A stretch of 64,000 bases of DNA from Ktedonobacter robiniae (lineage in GTDB: Bacteria; Chloroflexota; Ktedonobacteria; Ktedonobacterales; Ktedonobacteraceae): contig NZ_BNJG01000001.1 in assembly GCF_016587375.1 (NCBI RefSeq), positions 3,106,001 through 3,170,000 of the forward strand, given 5' to 3'. Positions 32,818 to 41,304 of the stretch are shown here, piece by piece. A program made the translations under genes and the position numbers. A model generated the notes under the pieces. The model searched no databases and was not told where the DNA came from. It saw nothing but the letters and a program-made list of their open reading frames with translations. Numbering within the stretch: position 1 is the stretch's first letter; each line of letters starts with the position of its first letter.

Positions 32818-33486
32818 ATGGACGTAGCCAGGAGAGCTCCCGGCAATGAAGAGGGCGATATCCTCGCGCAAGCAAGGCAGCCATTCCCCTCTATTGAGAA
32901 TATGGCCTCGTATCGCAGAGAATCCGCACGTATCAATGAAGTTCCCTCGCGCTTGCTGAGAGAGCGCATTGTTTTTGTGCCTCCCTTTATCAATGATGAA
33001 ATCGCTAACTACCTGATTGGCGTCCTGCTCTACCTTGAGAGCGACGACGCCTCCAAGGAGATTAGCCTGTATATAAACTGTCATGGCTCTCTGGACGGCA
33101 ACCTCTACTATGGCCTGGGCATCTATGATACGATGCGCTATCTGAAGCCAGAGATCACGACGGTCTGCCTGGGGGCGGCGCAGGGCGTGGCCGCTGTGCT
33201 GCTCGCCGCGGGTACCAAAGGCAAGCGCTTTATCCTACCGCACTCGCAGGTCGTTTTGCATCAGCCCTTAAGTTCAGTCAAAGGCCAGGCCAGCGACATC
33301 GAGATTCGCGCCCGTGAGCTGCTGCGCCAGCGCCAGAGTTTGTACGAGATTCTGGCCGAACATACCGGCAAAAGCGTCGACCAGGTTATGCAGGACGCCG
33401 ACCGCAGGCGCTACATGACGGCGAAGGAAGCAGTCGAGTACGGCCTGGTCGACGAAGTGATTACACGCGAGGAATTGGCGCAGTAA
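32818..33486 (+). CDS. ClpP-like protein lacking the catalytic serine (ClpR-like)
   Basis: The 222-residue product starts at [10 protein letters not shown], with AAAGGAG 8 bases upstream; earlier ATG 32713 lies before the predicted transcription start. The ClpP fold is clear ([68 protein letters not shown]). Where active ClpP has SMGA with the nucleophilic Ser, this protein reads AAQGVAA, and the SPGG loop is CHGS. The His of LHQPL and the later Asp remain. It is probably an inactive subunit, as ClpR is in cyanobacteria, assembling with the ClpP encoded 17 bases downstream. Confidence 0.88.
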   Translation: MDVARRAPGNEEGDILAQARQPFPSIENMASYRRESARINEVPSRLLRERIVFVPPFINDEIANYLIGVLLYLESDDASKEISLYINCHGSLDGNLYYGLGIYDTMRYLKPEITTVCLGAAQGVAAVLLAAGTKGKRFILPHSQVVLHQPLSSVKGQASDIEIRARELLRQRQSLYEILAEHTGKSVDQVMQDADRRRYMTAKEAVEYGLVDEVITREELAQ

Positions 33487-33503
33487 GCGGAAAGGCAGCA
33501 AAT

Positions 33504-34163
33504 ATGGTAGAAATCATGGATAGCATTGTGTACCCCCACGATCCCCGGTGGCAGCGCGAGGTGCAACGCGTGGGTTTGCGCTCGATTCCCTCTATTCGCA
33601 ATGAGTATCGCGGGGGGCGCGAGGGTAGCTATGGCATTGAAGACCTGCTGTTAAAGGATCGTATCATCTTGATCGGCAAGCCTATCGATGATATGGTGGC
33701 TTACCAGACGATCATGCTCCTGCTCTACCTGGAACACGAGGACTCTTCACAGGATATCAGTCTGTATCTCAATTCGCCAGGGGGAAGCGTCACGGCGGGC
33801 CTGGCCATCTATGACACCATGCAGTATATCAAGCCGGATGTCTCGACAGTCTGCGTGGGTATGGCCATGAGCATGGGTTCAGTCCTGCTCGCGGGAGGCG
33901 CGAAGGGAAAGCGCTTCTCTCTCCCCAACTCGACCATTCTGATTCACCAGCCATTGATCTCGGGCGAGATCGCGGGCCAGGCCTCCGACATCGAGATCGA
34001 GGCGCGTGAAATTATTCGCACGCGTAGCGAACTCAACGAACTGCTGGCTAAGCATACTGGCCAGTCCGTCGAGCGCATCGCCCAGGATTCGGATCGCGAC
34101 AACTATATGACGGCGCACCAGGCCGTAGAGTACGGCCTGATAGACGAAGTATTAGAAAATTAA
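33504..34163 (+). CDS. clpP: ATP-dependent Clp protease proteolytic subunit
   Basis: The 219-residue product has all ClpP features: [46 protein letters not shown] with the catalytic Ser in SMG, the catalytic His in ILIHQPL, and a downstream Asp. The IQGQA-type segment reads [16 protein letters not shown]. It forms the degradation chamber used with ClpX or ClpC. AAAGG precedes the ATG at 33504; MDSIVYP at 33516 is an alternative. It is translated directly after the serine-less paralogue, implying a mixed complex. Confidence 0.93.
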   Translation: MVEIMDSIVYPHDPRWQREVQRVGLRSIPSIRNEYRGGREGSYGIEDLLLKDRIILIGKPIDDMVAYQTIMLLLYLEHEDSSQDISLYLNSPGGSVTAGLAIYDTMQYIKPDVSTVCVGMAMSMGSVLLAGGAKGKRFSLPNSTILIHQPLISGEIAGQASDIEIEAREIIRTRSELNELLAKHTGQSVERIAQDSDRDNYMTAHQAVEYGLIDEVLEN

Positions 34164-34229
34164 TTGAGATAAAAAAGGCCTGGCTGGCATGTGCGAAGCA
34201 CATGTCAGCCAGGCCTTTTTTATCTCAAT
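34163..34229. terminator. 32-bp hairpin between clpP and the DUF1611 gene
   Basis: Arms 34163-34194 and 34198-34229 pair at 31 of 32 positions with a 3-base loop (GAA). Each arm contains an A-run or T-run, so it can act as an intrinsic terminator for the converging genes on both strands. Confidence 0.82.
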
Positions 34230-34238
34230 AGCCCCTGT

Positions 34239-35294
34239 TTAGTGAGCGGAGAAGTGCTGCTGGAGCGCGTCCATCAGTTTCTCGGCGCCGAAGCGGATGA
34301 CGTCGGTAGTGGGAAGGCCAGTCTCTTCCTCGGCGGCTTTGATGGCGGCTTGTGCCTCCTCGTCGTTCATCCCAACCGTCACCAGTGCCAGGCCCACGAC
34401 TTTGCATTTGCCGTCCTGGCGAATCCAGTCGATGGCATCTTCATTGATGGAAATCAGGCGTTGCAGCGATGGGAGCGGGCAATTCTCATAGCCATCAATG
34501 GTTTTTGCGCCCGCCAGGTGGCAGAAGATCATGGCATCGGGCGCGGAGCCGTGGATCAGTCCCAGAGTTACGGGAGAATAACCGGGATGATTAAGCGCAC
34601 CCTGTCCCTCGACGAAGACCCAGTCATGCTCCTCGGCCAATTGGAGTACCTGTTCCTCCACCATGCCCGCCACAAAATCGCTGATGAGGTGGTCAATGGG
34701 GAGGCCATTGTTGGAGATCATAATACCGGTCTGACCTGTCGCCAGGAAGGATCCATTGAGGCCGCGCTGGGCCGCGACGCGTTCGAGTTCCAGGGCCACC
34801 GTCATTTTGCCCGCGGAGCAGTCGGAGCCAACCATCAAGACCGTGTGGCTGCCAGGGCGGTGAGGGGCGAATTTGGCCACGCGAGGTTGTCCCTGGGGAC
34901 GGCGTACATCCCAGATCGTGACGCCCTTCTGTTCTGCCGCCGTGCGCAACTCCTCGTCGTCGGAAATAAAGGTATGCAGGCCGCTGATGATGTCCAGGCC
35001 ATGCTCTATGGCTGTGGTAAGCTGCCAGCGCCAGCTTGGAGGTAGCGTGCCCCCCACTGGGGCAATGCCGATCATCAGCGCATCTGGCTCATATTGGAGG
35101 GCCTCGTTGATATCACGCACCATGGGGATGTCCTCGCCCAGGGCGATATTAAGGGCCTGGGCCACATTCTTGCCCGCGTGAGTGCTATCAATCACGGCGA
35201 CCACTTTGTCCTTGCTATACCGAATGATGCCAGTCGCTGTCTTGGCTCTGTGCAGCGTAAAGGCCGCCTCTACCAGGATCACAATTCTTCGCAT
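34239..35294 (-). CDS. DUF1611 family P-loop protein (DgcN-like)
   Basis: The product has about 351 residues from MRRIVILVEAAFTLHRAKTA at 35294. The N-terminal Rossmann part (to about 120: VVAVIDSTHAGKN, DALMIGIAPVGGTLPPSWR) precedes a P-loop-like domain with VGSDCSAGKMTVALELERVA near 160-180 and FVEGQGALNHPGY near 235-247. DUF1611 proteins include DgcN, a D-glutamate N-acetyltransferase that works with the epimerase DgcA. With the dipeptide-epimerase gene at 31602 nearby, a D-glutamate pathway is plausible. AAGGAGC precedes the ATG. Confidence 0.82.
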   Translation of the reverse strand: MRRIVILVEAAFTLHRAKTATGIIRYSKDKVVAVIDSTHAGKNVAQALNIALGEDIPMVRDINEALQYEPDALMIGIAPVGGTLPPSWRWQLTTAIEHGLDIISGLHTFISDDEELRTAAEQKGVTIWDVRRPQGQPRVAKFAPHRPGSHTVLMVGSDCSAGKMTVALELERVAAQRGLNGSFLATGQTGIMISNNGLPIDHLISDFVAGMVEEQVLQLAEEHDWVFVEGQGALNHPGYSPVTLGLIHGSAPDAMIFCHLAGAKTIDGYENCPLPSLQRLISINEDAIDWIRQDGKCKVVGLALVTVGMNDEEAQAAIKAAEEETGLPTTDVIRFGAEKLMDALQQHFSAH

Positions 35295-35350
35295 AGAGCA
35301 GCTCCTTCTGAAAAATATAAGAATGTCCACTATAATTTATCCCTTTATAT

Positions 35351-35386
35351 AATGCCAATGTCAATGCCAATGTCAATGCCAATGCC
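35351..35386. repeat. Three tandem 12-base units in the DUF1611 promoter region
   Basis: AATGCCAATGTC is repeated three times (the last with one change). On the minus strand two of the units contain TTGACA (35364-35359 and 35376-35371), 12 bases apart, upstream of AT-rich sequence that could hold a -10 box. Confidence 0.7.
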
Positions 35387-35513
35387 GATTAAGCAGTCGG
35401 TGAAGGCACACTAAAGGGAAGCTAACTGGTAGCGCATATGGAAGGTTGTACGTGTTTAAATGTAATGGTGATTTCCAAGCAGCCGCAACGTAGTTGAATC
35501 CCTGGAAGGATAG

Positions 35514-36809
35514 ATGTTTATGTACGATGAAGAGCAGCAAGATGATCAGGAAGAGCGCTTGAGAGCCAGGACATTTCCACTGAGCAGTACCCAGCTAGCG
35601 CTTGATGTCGAAATCATTGTCGCAGGTCATATTTGCCTGGATATTACACCAGCTCTGTCTGAGGGTGTGGGGGCATTGACTCCCGGTCGACTTGTTGAGG
35701 TAGGAAAAGCGGGCCTTGCAGCTGGTGGTCAGATCGCGCATACTGGCCTGGCTTTACATAAACTCGGCGTCAATACGGGCTTGATGGGCAAGGTGGGCGA
35801 TGACCTCTTTGGGCAGGCGATCTTTCGCCTGTTGTCCTCGTATGATCCCAAGCTGGTAGAGAGTATGGTGGTTGCGACGGGCGAGGAGAGCGCCTATTCG
35901 CTTCTGTTGGGTCCTCCCGAGGGGGAACCTGTGGTGCTACACTCGGCGGGATGCAATACGACCTTTGGCGCGGAAGATGTCCGTTATGAAATACTTTCAA
36001 AGATCGCGCTCTTCCACTTTGGCTATCCGTCGATGATGGCGCGGATGTATGAGGATAACGGCGCGGAACTGGCGCAGGTTTTCCAGCGCGTCAAAGCCTC
36101 GGGCGTGACAACCTCGCTCGATATGTGTGTGCCTGATCCCAGCACGCCTGCGGGCCAGGTGAACTGGCGCGAAATTCTGATGCGTACCCTGCCATATGTA
36201 GATGTGTTTCTGCCTGGTATTGAAGATCTTCTTTTTATGTTGGATCGCCCTCTCTTTGACAAGCTCTCCTCGAAATCTGGTAAAGGGAGTATGCTCGATA
36301 AAATCAAGCCTGATGTGATCTCACAATTGAGCGATACCTTGCTGGAACTTGGCGCGAAAATTGTTGGTATTAAATGTGGGCACAGGGGTTTATACCTGCG
36401 TACCGCGAATGCAGAGGTGCTGGAGGACCTGGGACGCGCCCAACCAACCAGCCTGATCAATTGGTCTGAGCGCGAGCTATGGGCACCCTGCTTTGAAACG
36501 CAGCTTGTAAGCTCCAGGGGGGCAGGGGACGCAACCATCGCGGGTTTCCTGCTGGGATTACTGCGCGGGATGCAGCCCGTGTCGACCCTGGCGGCGGCCT
36601 GTGCCGTAGGGGCCTGTAGCGTCGAGGCACCTGATGCGTCGAGCGGCATTCGAAGCTGGCCTGAGACCCTGGAACGGATCGCCGCGGGGTGGCCACGCCT
36701 GCTCCCTAAGGGAAAATCCCGCTCGCCCCTCGATATGCAGAGCTTTAAGTGGCGCTGGCACGAGACGCAAGAGGTGTGGATCGGCCCAGGTGATAGCCAT
36801 TACGCGTAG
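35514..36809 (+). CDS. PfkB/ribokinase-family carbohydrate kinase
   Basis: The 431-residue protein is longer than the usual 300-330. After a 30-residue acidic N-terminus, the PfkB entry is IIVAGHICLDITPAL, then VGKAGLAAGGQIAHTGLALHKLGVNTGLMGKVGDD (substrate loop, near 62-96), and the C-terminal signature SSRGAGDATIAGFLLGLLRGM near 325-345 with the catalytic GAGD Asp. Substrate is probably a sugar or nucleoside; it cannot be named. GGAAGGATAG precedes the ATG at 35514. A C-terminal 60-residue tail is not part of the fold. Confidence 0.88.
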   Translation: MFMYDEEQQDDQEERLRARTFPLSSTQLALDVEIIVAGHICLDITPALSEGVGALTPGRLVEVGKAGLAAGGQIAHTGLALHKLGVNTGLMGKVGDDLFGQAIFRLLSSYDPKLVESMVVATGEESAYSLLLGPPEGEPVVLHSAGCNTTFGAEDVRYEILSKIALFHFGYPSMMARMYEDNGAELAQVFQRVKASGVTTSLDMCVPDPSTPAGQVNWREILMRTLPYVDVFLPGIEDLLFMLDRPLFDKLSSKSGKGSMLDKIKPDVISQLSDTLLELGAKIVGIKCGHRGLYLRTANAEVLEDLGRAQPTSLINWSERELWAPCFETQLVSSRGAGDATIAGFLLGLLRGMQPVSTLAAACAVGACSVEAPDASSGIRSWPETLERIAAGWPRLLPKGKSRSPLDMQSFKWRWHETQEVWIGPGDSHYA

Positions 36810-37048
36810 CTGATCGGTTTACCTCAATAAAGGAGAGCGAAAGAGGCATAACCGCGACAACAGGTTTGGCATATGCTGGCGTTGGGAGGGCTTCAATTGG
36901 TTTGCTAAAAGGATAGGCAAGCAGGGGCGAAGAAGGCTGGTAGGAGGGTGTTTGGGCTACCTGGTTGCCCTCTAGACTCTTACAGGCATCCATGCTATCA
37001 TAAAGTTCATCGCATGGCGTGGATACACGATAAAGGAGTTAACTTTTC

Positions 37049-37507
37049 ATGCAAACCAACCTGTTCCGCTGGTTATTCGAGGATCCCGTTACCGCCGGGT
37101 CCAATGGTGGACTTCCCGGGACCGAGCCGTTTCATTTTCTCTGGCCCTGGCTTATCTTCTGTATTGCGGGTCTTTTAATCACTTTTTACTACTCAGTAGA
37201 GGGCCGCAAGCGTTTTGTGAAGAGCAAGCCCCTGGCGAAGCGTATGCTGGACAACTACCTGGGCTGGTTCGCGGTCATTTGTTTTATCGGGCTACCCCTG
37301 GTCTTCGCGCGTGTCTACCTCGATGGTTACTTCTTTGCCTGGCGTTTCTGGCGCTACCTCTGGCTGTTGAGTCTGCTGGTCTGGGCTGGCGTCTGGGTGT
37401 TCCACCTGGTGAAGCGCTATCCGCAGGAGCGTGCAGGCTATGATGCATACAAATCACGCCAGCAGTATATGCCCCGAGGAAATAAGCGCAAGGCGGCCTC
37501 GCGCTAA
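37049..37507 (+). CDS. Hypothetical three-span membrane protein
   Basis: The 152-residue protein has membrane segments at about 30-48, 72-93 and 100-122 and a basic, cytoplasmic-looking C-terminus (KSRQQYMPRGNKRKAASR). Aromatic residues are frequent. No family is recognised. AAAGGAG lies 14 bases before the ATG. The 239-base gap before it (36810-37048) has no evident gene. mobA follows after 27 bases on the same strand, so the two may be co-transcribed. Confidence 0.65.
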   Translation: MQTNLFRWLFEDPVTAGSNGGLPGTEPFHFLWPWLIFCIAGLLITFYYSVEGRKRFVKSKPLAKRMLDNYLGWFAVICFIGLPLVFARVYLDGYFFAWRFWRYLWLLSLLVWAGVWVFHLVKRYPQERAGYDAYKSRQQYMPRGNKRKAASR

Positions 37508-37534
37508 GCCTTTGAAGAGAGCACATTCACAAAG

Positions 37535-38161
37535 ATGAGAACAACAGCGGGCATTCTGCTCGTAGGGGGACGAAGTCGCCGCATGGGGCGCGATAAAGCG
37601 CTGCTCCCACTGCATGTGGGTGAGTCACCAGGCCAATTCCCTGTCGAGGCTGAGCAGCAGACCTTTGTCGCACACTTGGCCGCTCTCCTGCGTACGCGCT
37701 GTTCGGAGGTGATCCTGGTGGCGCGTGATGAGGAGCAGGGTAGGCGTTATGCGCTACCTGGCGTACGCATTGTCGCCGATGTCGAGGCGGATATAGGTCC
37801 CTTGATGGGACTCTATAGCGGCCTGCAGGCAATAGAGGCCACCCATGCCCTGGTCGCTGCAGTCGATATGCCGTTTGTACAACCGGCTATGCTCGACTAC
37901 TTGCTTGCTCAGAGGCTTGATGAGGCTATAGTAGTCCCGCGTGTTGAGCAGATCCCACAGGTATTGCTGGCTGTGTATCCACGTGCACTGCTCCCGCTCA
38001 TTGAAGAGCGCCTCAGGGCGGGACGGCGTGATCCGCGTTCATTGCTGGAGAAAGCGCGTGTGCATTATTTAGAGGAGGCGCAACTGCGGCGCGTTGATCC
38101 CGGTTTGCGCTCCTTTGTGAATGTGAATACGCCAGAAGAGTTACAAAAAGCAGGTTTATAA
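37535..38161 (+). CDS. mobA: Molybdenum cofactor guanylyltransferase
   Basis: The 208-residue nucleotidyltransferase has the signature LLVGGRSRRMGRDKALL at residues 7-23 (GTP-binding loop and Lys) and the metal-site region VAAVDMPFV near 108-116. It attaches GMP to molybdopterin to form the bis-MGD-type cofactor in the cytosol. No other molybdenum gene is adjacent. It ends at the foot of a 35-bp hairpin shared with the converging fni gene. Confidence 0.88.
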   Translation: MRTTAGILLVGGRSRRMGRDKALLPLHVGESPGQFPVEAEQQTFVAHLAALLRTRCSEVILVARDEEQGRRYALPGVRIVADVEADIGPLMGLYSGLQAIEATHALVAAVDMPFVQPAMLDYLLAQRLDEAIVVPRVEQIPQVLLAVYPRALLPLIEERLRAGRRDPRSLLEKARVHYLEEAQLRRVDPGLRSFVNVNTPEELQKAGL

Positions 38162-38232
38162 TCAGGATAGTGGGTATGGTATGAGTTGGCAGCCAAAGGC
38201 TACCAACTCATACCATACCCACTATCCTGATT
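38160..38232. terminator. 35-bp hairpin between mobA and fni
   Basis: Arms 38160-38194 and 38198-38232 pair with one mismatch around an AAA loop, directly between two converging stop codons. Confidence 0.78.
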
Positions 38233-38235
38233 TAG

Positions 38236-39372
38236 TTATTCTCCTGGGCGCAGGCGTTTCCAGCGGCGCTGGGCCAAGCCTTTAAGTTCGTCCTCGAAGC
38301 CGCGTTGCTGGAGCCAGACGCGTGTCTCTCCCATTACGACCACGTCCGCCTCATGTAATTGCTTTATACTGGCGGCCCCGCTTAACTGCATCGCCACTTT
38401 GAGTTCGGCGATGAAGCCTTGCAGGAGTTCGCAGACCGCCTCATAGCCCTGACTGGCCGCTTTCAAGAATGGAAATCCCATGCCCACCAGGGACGCGCCG
38501 AGCGAGAGGGCTCGCGCCGCATCCAGGCCATTGCGCACGCCACCAGTAGAGATCAGTGGCAGACGGGCGATACCACATTCGACGACCGCGATGGGGGTTG
38601 GAATGCCCCAATCGCGATAGAGTGCCCCGATACGCATGGTTTGCTCATCACCTCGTGACTGTGAGCGGAAGGCCTCCAGGGCCGACATACTGCTCCCGCC
38701 CGCGCCCCCAACATCAATAGCCGAAACGCCGCAGGAACGCAGGATGAGGGCCTGCTCACGGTTGACGCCCGCGCCCGTCTCTTTAGCGATGACGGGCAGC
38801 TCTAATTGTGGAATAAGCTTGCGCAGGGCCTCAACCTCGCCAAAGGCGCGCCGGTCGCCCTCGGGCTGTGCCGCCTCCTGCAAGCTATTCATATGGATCG
38901 CGAGCGCGTTAGCGCCAATCATTGCCGTGGCACGCTGCACCTGTTCAATGGTAAAGGGTGCGTGGCGCTCCTGCGCGATCAGTTGGGGGGCGCCAATATT
39001 GGCAATCAAGAAGGCGTGGGGAGCCTGCTCACGTGTCACTGCGAAGCTGTCAGAGACCTCGGGATTGACGATAGCGGCGCGCTGGCTGCCCACACCCAGG
39101 GCCAGACCGTACTCTTCAGCGGCGCGTGCCAGGTTGCGGTTGATCGTGAGCACATCGGGATGCCCACCGGTAAGCGATGAAATGAAGAGAGGATAGCGCA
39201 ACCGTTGTCCGAGAAACTCGACCGAGGTATCGACGGCATCTAGATCTACTTCTGGCAAGGCCTGGTGTACCAGGCGGATGTCGCTCCAGTTTGCCTGCTG
39301 GGGCGCGGAGACATCCCGCTCCAGGGCGATGTTGACATGCTCAATCTTGCGCTGTTTTACTTCATCGGTCAT
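38236..39372 (-). CDS. fni: Type 2 isopentenyl-diphosphate delta-isomerase
   Basis: The 378-residue FMN/NADPH enzyme shows RKIEHVNIAL at the N-terminus, SSLTGGHPDVLTINRNLA near 66-83, LGVGSQRAAI, KETGAGVNREQA near 200, CGVSAIDVGGAGGSS near 215-229 and STGGVRNGLDAARALSLGA near 280. It interconverts isopentenyl and dimethylallyl diphosphate for isoprenoid synthesis. The ATG at 39372 sits downstream of a copy of the palindromic repeat (39421-39497). Confidence 0.95.
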   Translation of the reverse strand: MTDEVKQRKIEHVNIALERDVSAPQQANWSDIRLVHQALPEVDLDAVDTSVEFLGQRLRYPLFISSLTGGHPDVLTINRNLARAAEEYGLALGVGSQRAAIVNPEVSDSFAVTREQAPHAFLIANIGAPQLIAQERHAPFTIEQVQRATAMIGANALAIHMNSLQEAAQPEGDRRAFGEVEALRKLIPQLELPVIAKETGAGVNREQALILRSCGVSAIDVGGAGGSSMSALEAFRSQSRGDEQTMRIGALYRDWGIPTPIAVVECGIARLPLISTGGVRNGLDAARALSLGASLVGMGFPFLKAASQGYEAVCELLQGFIAELKVAMQLSGAASIKQLHEADVVVMGETRVWLQQRGFEDELKGLAQRRWKRLRPGE

Positions 39373-39420
39373 GCGATCTGCGGTCCTTTCTGCATGGCTG
39401 GCTTCCTCAAGCGAGCCACT

Positions 39421-39497
39421 TCCTTCTTATGCGAAAACCAACGCCGCTCTTGCGGCTAACGCTTCGCGCTCAGGTTTTCTAATAGGAAGCTTACTTA
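39421..39497 (+). repeat. Palindromic dispersed repeat, copy 2 (diverged)
   Basis: CTTATGCGAAAACC...ACGC and CGCTTCGCGCTCAGGTTTTC align with the other copies (31331-31427 and 43466-43561) but with many changes. It lies just upstream of fni. Confidence 0.55.
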
Positions 39498-39597
39498 AGA
39501 GCGTGGCGACCCCGGATTCTGGCTATCAAGAGATAGACGAGTGGAAGGCCAAAAATTATGGCAGTCTGATAAGTAGCAATAGGATCTCGACAGGATC

Positions 39598-41154
39598 TTA
39601 ACTAAAAGCGGTGAACGCGTAGACGAGTAACGCGGCCGCCATCAGCATAAGTATGGTGATCGAGAAGAGATCGAGACGACGTAGTACGACAGCCCAGAAG
39701 AGCCACAAAACATACCAGGGCCAGAACCAGCCAGAAACCAGGATTAAATACCAGAAAATGGTAATCGTCCATCCATTTACTAGTGTATCGATGCTTGCCA
39801 GTTGCCCTTCCGGGCCAATTTTACGCGTGAATTGCTCAGGAAATGGTTGCCTGACAGCGACGCGTGCGTCGCGGATCTCGCCAAACTGACGCATATAGAT
39901 CAGCACAAACACAAAGGTGGCTGAGGCGCGTACCGTCAGGTCCGCCGAGGCCACGGGATTGAGATAGGATGGCATGTGCGAGAGCTGCGCAAACCAGGTG
40001 AAGAGGGCGCGTAAGGGCAGGGCCAGGAAGCCTGCCGGTGAATGTACAAAGTGAGCCATATCGATGGCTGAGGTCAAGGCGAAGAAGGTATTAGCTCCAT
40101 TCCAGAGCGGCAGGAAGAGGAGTAGCGTTGGTAGCAGCATGGCCAGAAGGCGCCAGGTAAAGGCGAGCGCTACCTGCCAGGGGTTGCGGATATGGTCCAC
40201 GCTAAACCAGGCATAGAGTGGAAGCACCAGGAGCGCGATCAGATTTGTGCTGACCGCCAGGCCAAAGCAGAGGAGCGCGCCAGCGGCATAGCGTGGTTGC
40301 CTTGCACGTAGCAGACACCAGGTACCCAGCAGGAGGAGGAACATACAGAGTCCCTCGTTATGGCCGTTCCCGGCTAGCTCAATCAGGGCCAGGGGATTCC
40401 AGGCATAGAGCAATGTACCTACCAGGCGGCGCGAGGGCGCAAGCCGCCCGAGAATGCTCCAGACGAGCAGGATATTAAGCAGATGCGTGAGTAGGGCCAG
40501 GCCTTTAAAGAGCAATAAGAGAAACGCCAGCGAGGCGCTTAACTGAGTGATGAGGGCCGAGAGATAAAGCCAGAGAGGGGCATAGGTGCTTGCCTCATGG
40601 CGGCTGGAGAGAATCCAGGGGTACGAGGGATCGGAAGGGATCTGGGCGGGTGTGGTCCGAAAGGGATCGAGATGATAGGTGGCTAGCGTCCGCCCGGCGA
40701 AGATATAGGTAAAGACATTATCTGAGAAGAGCCGTGGGAGGAGTAATAATGTCAGGCCAAAGAGCAGAGCGCTCCCAAGCGGCAATAGCAGCCAGCGTGA
40801 ACTCTTAGTATCTATATCTACATGAGCACGTAGACGGCGTAGTGCCAGAACATAGAGCACATTGAGGAGTAGCAGCGTCGCGCCAAAAAGCAAAGCGGGT
40901 AGTTCCACAAACTGGAGCTTCAGGGCTGGCAGACCTGAAGTGAGCCATTGAAAGGGTTGAACCAGCCAGGGATAGCTGGTTGAAAGTGGAGTTGGACTCA
41001 GATGCAGGGCTGGCAGGGGCGAGATCGCGAGGAGAAAGAGATACAAAAGCTCTGTGGCGATAGCTAGCCAGAGTAGCCCCCAAAGTGAATGACGCATCTG
41101 TGTTTTTACGCCAGTTGATGGTGGTGTGGAGATTGGCAAAAGTTTACTTAACAA
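39598..41154 (-). CDS. Polytopic membrane glycosyltransferase-like protein
   Basis: The 518-residue protein has about 11-12 membrane segments. An early outside loop contains LFSDNVFTYIFAGRTLATYHLDPF (near 143-166), the Asp-bearing loop 1 typical of GT-C mannosyl- and related transferases that use lipid-linked sugars. LLYAWNPLALIELAGNGHNEG near 245-265 is another conserved block of this class. It probably adds a sugar on the outer face of the membrane; donor and acceptor are unknown. It starts at GTG/ATG near 41154; an internal ATG (MRHSL, about 41097) is an alternative. Confidence 0.72.
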   Translation of the reverse strand: MLSKLLPISTPPSTGVKTQMRHSLWGLLWLAIATELLYLFLLAISPLPALHLSPTPLSTSYPWLVQPFQWLTSGLPALKLQFVELPALLFGATLLLLNVLYVLALRRLRAHVDIDTKSSRWLLLPLGSALLFGLTLLLLPRLFSDNVFTYIFAGRTLATYHLDPFRTTPAQIPSDPSYPWILSSRHEASTYAPLWLYLSALITQLSASLAFLLLLFKGLALLTHLLNILLVWSILGRLAPSRRLVGTLLYAWNPLALIELAGNGHNEGLCMFLLLLGTWCLLRARQPRYAAGALLCFGLAVSTNLIALLVLPLYAWFSVDHIRNPWQVALAFTWRLLAMLLPTLLLFLPLWNGANTFFALTSAIDMAHFVHSPAGFLALPLRALFTWFAQLSHMPSYLNPVASADLTVRASATFVFVLIYMRQFGEIRDARVAVRQPFPEQFTRKIGPEGQLASIDTLVNGWTITIFWYLILVSGWFWPWYVLWLFWAVVLRRLDLFSITILMLMAAALLVYAFTAFS

Positions 41155-41247
41155 ACAACGTGTAACCTCTATTTATTTAAATTGCCCCGGCGGGACAAGA
41201 TGACCAATCACTATTATATAGCATGCTGCCAGGATAGAAGTAGTAAA

Positions 41248-41290
41248 TAGACGTGTGGCGCGTGGGCGAAGCCCACGCGCCACACGTCTA
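41248..41290. terminator. 20-bp perfect hairpin between the GT-C gene and purB
   Basis: Arms 41248-41267 and 41271-41290 pair perfectly over 20 bases with a GAA loop, 14 bases after the purB stop (minus strand). Confidence 0.72.
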
Positions 41291-41304
41291 TACTATATTG
41301 GCAT

